A DNA stretch of 10,325 nt from J089 sp964549745. Lineage in GTDB: Bacteria > Fidelibacterota > Marinisomatia > Marinisomatales > J089. The notes below the pieces were generated by a model. The model was not told where the DNA came from, did not search any database, and saw only the letters and a program-made list of their open reading frames with translations. The stretch spans positions 1 to 10,325 of the forward strand of contig CAZJWP010000078.1 of NCBI GenBank assembly GCA_964549745.1, in the 5' to 3' direction. Below, one piece after another: positions 1 through 6,070 of the stretch; position 1 is the first letter of the stretch; the number at the start of each line of letters is the position of its first letter. The translations under genes and the position numbers were made by a program.

Positions 1-61
1 TTAAGGTATGCCAATCCTGAAGCCCGCCCCAGCTTAAATATATATTTTCTGCTTTAGGTGC

Positions 62-120
62 AGGAGGTCGGGCCTGCCCGACTGGAGTCGTTCAGGCGGG
101 AAATCGCCCCACTCCGACCT
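62..120. repeat. GC-rich cluster of interrupted palindromes, REP-like or structured RNA
   Basis: A GC-rich patch inside AT-rich non-coding DNA. It contains a 16-bp dyad at 67-82 (GTCGGGC-CT-GCCCGAC) and an overlapping dyad at 72-97, made of GCCTG/CAGGC outside and CGACT-GG-AGTCG inside. A third pair is GGCG/CGCC near 96-107, and AGGTCGG (66-72) can pair with CCGACCT (114-120) to close the whole block. The alternative pairings are mutually exclusive in part. No T-tract follows, so it is a poor intrinsic terminator. It could be a REP/MITE-like interspersed element or the end of an upstream transcript. One copy only is visible here. Confidence 0.4.
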
Positions 121-200
121 TGGATCGGACTATTGGAGTAATGGAAATTTGGAGTATTGAATAATGAAGTTAACACCATATAGTATTCCTTCAATTCGCA

Positions 201-218
201 AATAATGAATTCATTATT
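201..218. promoter_or_regulatory. 18-bp perfect palindrome, candidate operator upstream of the kinase gene
   Basis: AATAATGAATTCATTATT is a perfect palindrome 73 bp before the kinase start. Its half-site TGAATAAT/ATTATTCA recurs at 158-165 and 213-220, and as the start of the dyad at 4812-4820 before the lipoprotein gene. This suggests one DNA-binding protein acting at both places, possibly the Fis-type regulator encoded at 3311. AT-rich palindromes arise by chance fairly often, so the functional reading is inference. Confidence 0.35.
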
Positions 219-274
219 CAAGATTAATAATTTTCTTTTTCCCGTTATAAAACAAGTTTAGATTGTATACATAG

Positions 275-291
275 TTAACAACTCCTGTTAA
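275..291 (+). promoter_or_regulatory. Short hairpin overlapping the kinase start codon
   Basis: TTAACA (275-280) and TGTTAA (286-291) are perfect inverted arms around a 5-nt spacer. The 3' arm includes the A of the ATG at 291. No purine-rich Shine-Dalgarno sequence lies at the normal distance; the spacer reads ACTCC. The element may lower translation initiation of the kinase, or it may be a protein-binding dyad. The 6-bp A/T-rich stem is weak as RNA. Confidence 0.3.
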
Positions 292-3200
292 TGAAAATAA
301 AACTCACATTATTCATTGGAATGATAGCCGGGTTACTATTAGGAAGTGAACCGGATTTCACATGGCTGGACCAGGCCCGGCCGGATGCATATACACTTCC
401 GGAGTTGAATGACGGATATGGTGTTTTATTTCGTGATTTTGACGGCGATAGCTACCCGGACATTTACCTGGTCCGGTTCCGCAATCTGAATCGCTTCTTT
501 CTAAACGATCCCCAAACCCACTCTTTCACCGATGCTACCATCAATTCCGGACTGGGCGGCAATCTGTATCCCGGCGGCCTCACCAACCTGGAACTGGGCG
601 TGTCCATGGTGGATGTGGACAATGACGGCGCCACCGAACTCATGATCACCGGCTGGAACACTACCACGGACTTGCTGGTGCGCAATCGCCCCATGCATTT
701 CCGTTCCCGGTTCAAGGGTTGGAACCCGGAGGAACCGCTTGACGGTAATGCCAATGTTTGGGCAGATGTGGACCGGGACGGCGACCTGGATCTGTTCATC
801 ACCGATGAACACCACGGGAATCACTTATATATACAGAATGATGGGCGCCAACTTATTGAATCCGCTAAGGTATGGAATGTGACCGGGGGAAAGTCCGTGA
901 GCCAGGGCGCCGCATTCGGCGACTTGAACGGCGACGGCTGGCCTGATCTTTACGTGTGTAATTGGTTTGTAACCGATTCATTGTACCTCAATCTGCAGGG
1001 AGCCGGATTCAGAGCGATCGCTCTGCCGGTCCGGCATCTACAGGAAGCGCTCAATTCCAACAGCGTTACGTTTGCGGATTTAAACCGGGACGGCCGCCTG
1101 GACCTGATTGTCTGTGACCGGAATGGCGAATCAGCCGTCTATGAAAATGAAAGCGGTCCTAACGGTTCTTTTTTCCTAACAGATCAAACCGAAGCGTGGG
1201 GATTGAAAAATACCATTCCCGCATACGGCGCCATTGTGGGCGATCTGAATCGTGACGGTTCTCCGGATGTGTTTTTTACGGATTTAGGTGCGAACCGGTT
1301 TTATTCAGGCGCTAAGGACGGTCGATTTCAACTGGCCTGGGAAGAGACACCAAAGGAAGGTCATTACAGCACCGGATCGGCGCTGGCCGATGTGGATCGC
1401 GACGGCGATTTGGATCTGCTTATCGCCAATAAGGATACCACTTGTGAATTACGGATCAATCCGATACGAACCGGGCACTGGCTGAAGGTCGAATTGGAAG
1501 GTGTGCGTTCCAACCGTGACGCGATTGGCACAACAGTGACACTTTGGGATTCAACCCATACAAACCGGCTGGGATTCCAGGAGCGTTCATCGTCCTCCGG
1601 ATATCTGTCCCAGTCCGATCCGACCTTATTTTTTGGACTGGCCGATCGTGGTCCGGTGTGGGTTCAGGTCAAATACCCATCCGGGATTCGTCGAGAGATC
1701 AGCACTCCGGTGGACCGGAAGGTCCGCCTGCCGGAGATCACCGGAATTGAACGAGCCACGATCTTCGGAACCCGGGAATTAAAAGCCCGGCTTTCGGAAT
1801 CACTGTTCTGGTCCAACTTATTTCGAATCCTTTTGGCTCTGGCCATCTGGACCGGATTTCTGTTTCTGGCAGGAAGCCGCTATCGATGGTCAGCATGGCC
1901 CATGTTTATCACCTTTTTTGTCCTGGCGATCTTGATTTACCTGGTGGCCGGGCTCATTACATCGCCAACGGCGGAGAAAGTATTAAAAACCGTATTGGGC
2001 AGCGAAATACTGGCCCTGGGGATTTTGACCATAATCCTGGAACAGAAACATCGATCCGATCTCAAGCGCGCACGGGTCCGGCAGACACTGCAGAAGTTTT
2101 CGGATGACATCGCTTTACTGCACGACGACAAAGAACTGGCGGACGAATTGGTAACAGTTTGCCGGGAGCAGCTACACTTAAAGCAAAGTGCGCTCTGGAT
2201 TCGGCAGAATGGTCGTTTTGTGCGGTATGCTTCGGCCGGTGATGGATCGGAATTGCCGGATCGGTTGACCCAAGACCGGATTCAATCTTTGGAAAATGGC
2301 GATGATGAAGATTTGCCATTCCGGACCGTTTTATTCCTGCGCTATAAATCTGAGATCGAAGGTGTTTGGGGCTTGACCGAAAGCCGGGAACGGCCGTGGC
2401 GCTTGGACAGTGAAGACATTTCACTGTTGCAATTCCTGGCGGATACAGCGGCTATGGCAATCCGGAATAACCGCTACATTGCCCAGGTGACGGAGCAGGA
2501 GCGGCAACTGGCGCAGCAGGCGGAACGGGAGAAAATGATCTCTGAACTGGAAGGGAAGAACAAGGAGCTGGAGCGCCTTTTCCAGGAACTGAAGTCCACG
2601 CAGGCACAATTGGTGCATCAGGAAAAAATGTCGGCGCTGGGTCAACTGGTGGCGGGCATCGCCCACGAATTGAACAATCCCATCGGTTTTATTTACAGTA
2701 ACATCAAATTGCTGGAAGAGCAAATCCAATCGGTGAAATCCGGCGGCGAATGGACCGGGGAAACCGATGAGCTGATCAACGAAATTACGGAAGGCAGTTC
2801 CCGCATTCGCGATTTGGTCCGCGACCTCCGGAATTTTTCCCGGTTGGATGAAGCGGAGTTCAAAAGCGCTGATCTTCACGAAGGACTGGATTCCACGCTT
2901 ACCCTGCTTCGTGGTGAATTCAAGGGACGGATTACGGTCCACAAAGAATATGGAAAATTGCCGCCGGTGGTTTGTTTGCCGGGACATTTGAACCAGGTAT
3001 TCCTGAACCTGTTGATGAACGCGTCCCAGGCCATCGGTGATTCCGGAGAAATTTGGATCAAAACTTCATTGGAGGGAGATTCGGTTAAGATTGAAATCAA
3101 AGATAACGGCGGCGGAATTCCCGAAGAAGTTCTGGACAAGTTGTTCGAACCCTTTGTGACCACAAAACCGGTGGGGCAGGGAACCGGTCTTGGTTTAAGC

Positions 3201-3314
3201 ATCAGTTACGGGATTATTCAACGCCATGGTGGATCTATTTCCGCGGAAAACTGGAAAAATGGCAGTGTATTTACCCTTGAATTGCCGGTGAACCCGGAAT
3301 TGGAGAAGAAATGA
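291..3314 (+). CDS. Membrane sensor histidine kinase with FG-GAP propeller and ASPIC/UnbV sensor
   Basis: Probable sensor kinase of a two-component system. Residues 1-18 form a signal peptide or N-terminal anchor. Seven FG-GAP/VCBS motifs (DxDxDGxxD type) start at residues 49, 108, 159, 211, 263, 318 and 367, spaced 49-59 residues, as expected for one seven-bladed, Ca-binding, integrin-alpha-like propeller. Residues about 405-470 resemble an ASPIC/UnbV domain (RDAIGTTVTLW, GYLSQSDPTLFFGL, VKYPSG). Three hydrophobic segments follow (about 508-528, 534-557, 565-584). Then come a GAF-like domain (about 595-727), a coiled coil (728-780), the HisKA phospho-His792 (AHELNNP) and a complete HATPase: N-box N906/N910, DNGGGI 938-943, FEPF 952-955, GQGTGLGLS 962-970. 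An exported N-terminus plus three membrane segments puts the sensor outside and the kinase inside. ATG 291 is chosen for its signal peptide; no clear Shine-Dalgarno precedes it. It overlaps the regulator gene by 4 bp. The ligand is unknown. Confidence 0.9.
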   Translation: MKIKLTLFIGMIAGLLLGSEPDFTWLDQARPDAYTLPELNDGYGVLFRDFDGDSYPDIYLVRFRNLNRFFLNDPQTHSFTDATINSGLGGNLYPGGLTNLELGVSMVDVDNDGATELMITGWNTTTDLLVRNRPMHFRSRFKGWNPEEPLDGNANVWADVDRDGDLDLFITDEHHGNHLYIQNDGRQLIESAKVWNVTGGKSVSQGAAFGDLNGDGWPDLYVCNWFVTDSLYLNLQGAGFRAIALPVRHLQEALNSNSVTFADLNRDGRLDLIVCDRNGESAVYENESGPNGSFFLTDQTEAWGLKNTIPAYGAIVGDLNRDGSPDVFFTDLGANRFYSGAKDGRFQLAWEETPKEGHYSTGSALADVDRDGDLDLLIANKDTTCELRINPIRTGHWLKVELEGVRSNRDAIGTTVTLWDSTHTNRLGFQERSSSSGYLSQSDPTLFFGLADRGPVWVQVKYPSGIRREISTPVDRKVRLPEITGIERATIFGTRELKARLSESLFWSNLFRILLALAIWTGFLFLAGSRYRWSAWPMFITFFVLAILIYLVAGLITSPTAEKVLKTVLGSEILALGILTIILEQKHRSDLKRARVRQTLQKFSDDIALLHDDKELADELVTVCREQLHLKQSALWIRQNGRFVRYASAGDGSELPDRLTQDRIQSLENGDDEDLPFRTVLFLRYKSEIEGVWGLTESRERPWRLDSEDISLLQFLADTAAMAIRNNRYIAQVTEQERQLAQQAEREKMISELEGKNKELERLFQELKSTQAQLVHQEKMSALGQLVAGIAHELNNPIGFIYSNIKLLEEQIQSVKSGGEWTGETDELINEITEGSSRIRDLVRDLRNFSRLDEAEFKSADLHEGLDSTLTLLRGEFKGRITVHKEYGKLPPVVCLPGHLNQVFLNLLMNASQAIGDSGEIWIKTSLEGDSVKIEIKDNGGGIPEEVLDKLFEPFVTTKPVGQGTGLGLSISYGIIQRHGGSISAENWKNGSVFTLELPVNPELEKK

Positions 3315-4741
3315 CCCGGCCAACCGTCCTTATTGTCGATGATGAACCTCTGGTCCTGAAAGCATTGGCCCGGACGCTTGGCGATCGTTTTTCTATTCTT
3401 CAGGCCACCGATGGACAGGGTGGATTGGAGTGGCTCCGCAAAGAAGAGGCAGCAGTAATTTTGGCGGACCAGCGAATGCCGGGAATGGCAGGAGATGTGT
3501 TTCTGGAGAAAGCGCGGGCGGAACAGCCCGATGCCGTACGGATACTTATTACCGGTTATGCCGATATTGGGGCAGTGGTGAGCGCTGTGAATTCCGGCGG
3601 CATTTACTTTTATCTGGAAAAACCCTGGGAGCCGGATGAACTGCGTTTGGTGGTGAGCAACGCTGCCGATCATTACGCGCTTATCCGGGAAAACCAGAAT
3701 CTGGTGGAGCGGTTGAAGTCAGCCAACCAATCCCTGGTGGAGGAAAATAAGTCGCTTCTCAATACGCTGGAGAAGCAATATCATTTCGATCAGATTGTGG
3801 GTTCCAGCGCTGTCATGCAGACTGTATTCCAGTTGATGAAAAAGGTAATCCCCACCCCGGCAACGGTATTAATCCAGGGTGAAACCGGGACCGGGAAAGA
3901 AATGATTGCCCGGGCGATTCACTTTAACAGTCCGCGGAAGGATAAACCCTTCTTAGCACAAAATTGCGGCGCCCTTCCGGACACACTTTTGGAAAGCGAA
4001 TTGTTTGGTCATGAAAAAGGCGCCTTTACCGGAGCAGCCAACCGAAAGAAGGGTTTATTTGAGGCCGCGGACGGCGGAACAGTTTTTTTGGACGAACTGT
4101 CCGATACGTCACCTTCATTTCAACAACGATTGTTGCGGGTATTACAGGAAGGTGAAATCCGGCCATTGGGCGGGACAAAAGACACGAAGGTTGATGTCCG
4201 GGTGATTGCAGCTTCCAGCCGTGATTTATTGGAAGCGGTCCGGTCCGGGACGTTCCGGGAAGACCTGTATTATCGCTTAAATGTGTTCCCGCTTTCACTG
4301 CCGCCGCTTCGTGAGCGTAAAGAGGATATTACCGATCTGGTTAGGCATTTTCTAATTCTGTACAGTTCACGGATGAATAAAGGAAGTCTTACGATTGCAG
4401 CGGAGGCACTGGAATTCCTGAAGGACTACGATTATCCCGGGAATATCCGGGAATTGGAAAACCGGATTCAGAGGGCAGTGGTTCTGGCGGAACCGGATTC
4501 CATGCTGGTTGCCTCCGATTTTGACGACTTACAAAGAACAGATGATACGGACGTACGTTCGGAAAACCAGTCCCTCAGTTCAGCGGTAGAGGCTTTGGAG
4601 CGGAACCTGATTCGGAAAGCGTTAACATTGACAAAAGGAAACATTAGCCGGGCAGCCGCACAACTGGGACTCAGTCGGTTGGGGTTGTATAAAAAACTTG
4701 AGCGATTGTCCATAAAGTCTGAAAAGTATAAACAAAGTTAA
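3311..4741 (+). CDS. NtrC-family sigma-54-dependent response regulator
   Basis: Enhancer-binding response regulator, almost certainly the partner of the kinase it overlaps (ATGA, 3311-3314; Shine-Dalgarno GGAG 3302-3305 inside the kinase gene). The receiver domain (1-120) has the acidic pair D10/D11, phosphoacceptor D53 (ADQRMPGM), T81 and K104 before PW. A coiled-coil-like linker spans about 121-158. The AAA+ domain (about 160-400) has Walker A GETGTGKE (190-197), an intact sigma-54-contacting GAFTGA loop (237-242), Walker B VFLDEL (258-263), arginine-finger candidates R316 and R322, and the sensor-II region YPGNIRELEN (375-384). A Fis-type HTH fills about 430-467 (NISRAAAQLGLSRLGLYKKL). The length of 476 aa is typical of the family, and all motifs needed for ATP-driven open-complex formation are present. 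The nearest likely target is the -24/-12-like element at 4857-4873. The specific target genes are inferred, not shown. Confidence 0.95.
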   Translation: MTRPTVLIVDDEPLVLKALARTLGDRFSILQATDGQGGLEWLRKEEAAVILADQRMPGMAGDVFLEKARAEQPDAVRILITGYADIGAVVSAVNSGGIYFYLEKPWEPDELRLVVSNAADHYALIRENQNLVERLKSANQSLVEENKSLLNTLEKQYHFDQIVGSSAVMQTVFQLMKKVIPTPATVLIQGETGTGKEMIARAIHFNSPRKDKPFLAQNCGALPDTLLESELFGHEKGAFTGAANRKKGLFEAADGGTVFLDELSDTSPSFQQRLLRVLQEGEIRPLGGTKDTKVDVRVIAASSRDLLEAVRSGTFREDLYYRLNVFPLSLPPLRERKEDITDLVRHFLILYSSRMNKGSLTIAAEALEFLKDYDYPGNIRELENRIQRAVVLAEPDSMLVASDFDDLQRTDDTDVRSENQSLSSAVEALERNLIRKALTLTKGNISRAAAQLGLSRLGLYKKLERLSIKSEKYKQS

Positions 4742-4756
4742 CATAATAATATATAA

Positions 4757-4784
4757 CGTAAACATAGTAAGCATATTCTTTACG
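4757..4784. promoter_or_regulatory. Imperfect dyad CGTAAA-N16-TTTACG, candidate activator site or weak terminator
   Basis: CGTAAA (4757-4762) and TTTACG (4779-4784) are perfect inverted arms, with inner ATA/TAT symmetry offset by one base. The dyad begins 15 bp after the regulator stop codon and lies about 75-100 bp upstream of the sigma-54-like element, a normal distance for an enhancer site of an NtrC-type activator. A weak, AT-rich transcription terminator for the kinase/regulator operon is the alternative, but no T-tract follows. Confidence 0.3.
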
Positions 4785-4812
4785 GACAATAGAATTCTCC
4801 TTCTTTGTAAGT

Positions 4813-4835
4813 TGAATAATAAATGAAGTTATTCA
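4813..4835. promoter_or_regulatory. Dyad TGAATAA-N9-TTATTCA, candidate upstream activating sequence
   Basis: Perfect 7-bp arms (4813-4819 and 4829-4835) separated by 9 bp, giving a half-site centre spacing compatible with a Fis-type dimer. The dyad ends about 22 bp before the sigma-54-like -24 box. TTGAATAAT (4812-4820) and ATGAAGTTA (4823-4831) both recur upstream of the kinase gene (157-165 and 164-172), which hints at shared control. The high A+T content of the gap raises the chance of a fortuitous match. Confidence 0.4.
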
Positions 4836-4856
4836 TATAATAAATTATTGAACTTA

Positions 4857-4873
4857 TTGGCATGTTATTTGTC
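4857..4873 (+). promoter_or_regulatory. Sigma-54-like -24/-12 promoter for the lipoprotein/OMPP1 operon
   Basis: TTGGCATGTTATTTGTC compares with the RpoN consensus TGGCACG-N4-TTGCW: TGGCA and G match in the -24 box, the spacing to the -12 box is exact, and TTG matches. The usual C at -12 is T (4872), a real weakness. Initiation would fall near 4884, leaving a leader of about 23 nt before the ATG at 4907, with AGGTG (4897-4901) as ribosome binding site. The position directly after a sigma-54 activator gene strengthens the call. Confidence 0.5.
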
Positions 4874-4906
4874 TAATAAGAAACAGCGAAACAAGCAGGT
4901 GCCATT

Positions 4907-6058
4907 ATGAAAAGGCCAAACTTAAAACAGACAAAAATTTTCTTACCGGTTGCAGGATTGTTCCTGCTTCAGGGATGTTATACCCAGCTAACCACAGTTG
5001 AAACGGTTAGACCGAAACCTGTCGTTGCCCGTCCAATGGCGGATACCGGCCAGGTTGTTGCTGTTGATTCAACGCAATCCACACAAATTGTGTACGATTC
5101 ACCGGATGTTTACAATATTTATATGCAACCCATGAGCCCCGGTTATTTTGGTCGTCCTTATCCGTGGCGCCGTTTCCATCACTATCCCGGTTGGAGATTT
5201 TCTGCTTCCTATAGCTATGGATGGTCAGACTGGAATTGCTACGGCTACTCCTATTATGATCCTTGGAATTGGGGCGGATGCTACGATCCATACAGCAGCT
5301 ATATGGCCTGGGGTTGGGGATATCCCTTCTATTGGAATGATCCTTATTGGGGTTATGGTTATTGGGGACATGGATACGGACATGGACATTGGTATTCGGG
5401 CGGAGCTAACGTACCGCCGCACGAAAAACGTGACTGGAATCGCCGTGATGCAGCCTCCGATGAAAATACCATCGTTCGCAACCAACTTGGCAGCTATGTT
5501 CCGGTTACTCCTTCAACCGGCTCGGGCAGTGGCGGTTATTCCAACACGTCCGGTTCGAACAGTTCATCACGGAATGTCATCCGGCGTACCGATGCAACAG
5601 AGATTACTTCGACACCAACACACCCCGTGATCGTTCGTACATCGGAGGCAGAAACATCTCCATCCAAGAACAATGTTGTGGGAATTAACCATACCGAGCT
5701 TCCCCAAATTACACCGGTGATCACACCGACTCCCGCTCCGGTGTTACACAAACAAACGACAGCACGGACGGTGACACGAAAAAATGTCTCCGTAAAAAAA
5801 GCAGCGGCACCAAAAGCACAAAAAAAGGCAAGTAAGTCTCAGTCAGCAATCCGCGTGATCGAAAAAGTGGTGAGAGCGGTCTCATCCTCAAATTCATCGT
5901 CCCATTCGTCCCGTAAATCATCTGCCAGTTCATCAGGTAGAAGTAAAAGCCGGTCCGAATCATCCTCAAGATCGTCTTCGAGGTCTTCCTCAAGATCATC
6001 ATCGCATTCATCCAGTCGGTCTTCCTCAAGTTCCAGCCGGACAGTCAGACATCGTTAG
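4907..6058 (+). CDS. Putative lipoprotein with Tyr/Trp/Gly-rich domain and Ser/Arg-repeat tail
   Basis: I do not recognise this 383-residue protein. It begins with a lipoprotein-type signal: basic n-region, hydrophobic 11-21, then LQGC with Cys24 as the likely lipidated residue; Gln at -2 is atypical for a lipobox. Residues 80-163 are about 40 % Tyr, Trp and Phe, mixed with Gly, Pro and His, and include two Cys (111, 125) that could form a disulfide. Residues 164-285 are polar and Thr/Ser/Pro-rich, like an extended linker. Residues 286-323 are Lys/Ala-rich and basic. The last 60 residues are mostly Ser with Arg, including SSSR repeats. An envelope role is inferred from the signal, the composition and the coupled outer-membrane gene; surface adhesion, cell-wall contact or a matrix function are all open. 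AGGTG (4897-4901) precedes the ATG. The stop codon touches the next gene's Shine-Dalgarno. Confidence 0.8.
   Translation: MKRPNLKQTKIFLPVAGLFLLQGCYTQLTTVETVRPKPVVARPMADTGQVVAVDSTQSTQIVYDSPDVYNIYMQPMSPGYFGRPYPWRRFHHYPGWRFSASYSYGWSDWNCYGYSYYDPWNWGGCYDPYSSYMAWGWGYPFYWNDPYWGYGYWGHGYGHGHWYSGGANVPPHEKRDWNRRDAASDENTIVRNQLGSYVPVTPSTGSGSGGYSNTSGSNSSSRNVIRRTDATEITSTPTHPVIVRTSEAETSPSKNNVVGINHTELPQITPVITPTPAPVLHKQTTARTVTRKNVSVKKAAAPKAQKKASKSQSAIRVIEKVVRAVSSSNSSSHSSRKSSASSSGRSKSRSESSSRSSSRSSSRSSSHSSSRSSSSSSRTVRHR
5960..6019 (+). repeat. Tandem 12-nt coding repeat (SSSR units)
   Basis: Five consecutive four-residue units, SSSR-SSSR-SSSR-SSSH-SSSR (residues 352-371), encoded by 12-nt units. Synonymous codons vary between units (TCA, TCC, TCG, TCT, AGT for Ser; AGA, AGG, CGG for Arg). 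The amino-acid pattern is therefore better conserved than the DNA, which argues for selection on the protein rather than very recent slippage. Flanking residues 326-350 and 372-378 have the same Ser/Arg bias without strict periodicity. Confidence 0.75.
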
Positions 6059-6070
6059 GAGCGTATCGTG
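6056..6070 (+). promoter_or_regulatory. Ribosome binding site overlapping the upstream stop; sets a GTG start
   Basis: TAGGAG: the TAG stop of the lipoprotein gene (6056-6058) shares its G with GGAG (6058-6061), which lies 6 nt before the GTG at 6068. No ATG sits at a usable distance, and the GTG yields an intact signal peptide (MKKTSFISIG). Stop, ribosome binding site and start within 15 nt point to translational coupling of the two envelope genes. Confidence 0.75.

Noticed and set aside
1..57. Open frame on the + strand from the window edge to TAG at 55-57 (18 codons ending LNIYFLL), possibly the tail of an upstream gene
   Set aside because: An 18-codon open stretch is expected by chance and has no recognisable motif. 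It cannot be told from non-coding DNA without the sequence to the left.
133..156. Direct repeat TTGGAGTA at 133-140 and 149-156
   Set aside because: Two 8-bp copies 16 bp apart in low-complexity DNA, with no third copy or flanking structure. Too weak to call an iteron or operator.
243..272. Possible sigma-70 promoter before the kinase gene, with TATACA at 266-271 as -10
   Set aside because: No acceptable -35 hexamer lies 16-18 bp upstream, and AT-rich DNA gives many -10 look-alikes.
2421..2987. 188-codon reading frame on the - strand inside the kinase gene
   Set aside because: It lies wholly within a well-supported kinase domain, has no ribosome binding site context or recognisable domain, and its composition is that of an antisense shadow.
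5148..5630. 160-codon alternative + frame inside the lipoprotein gene
   Set aside because: Its composition (Ile, Gly, Met and Asp repeats) is the frame-shifted reading of the Tyr/Trp-rich domain. The main frame has the signal peptide, ribosome binding site and coupling to the next gene.
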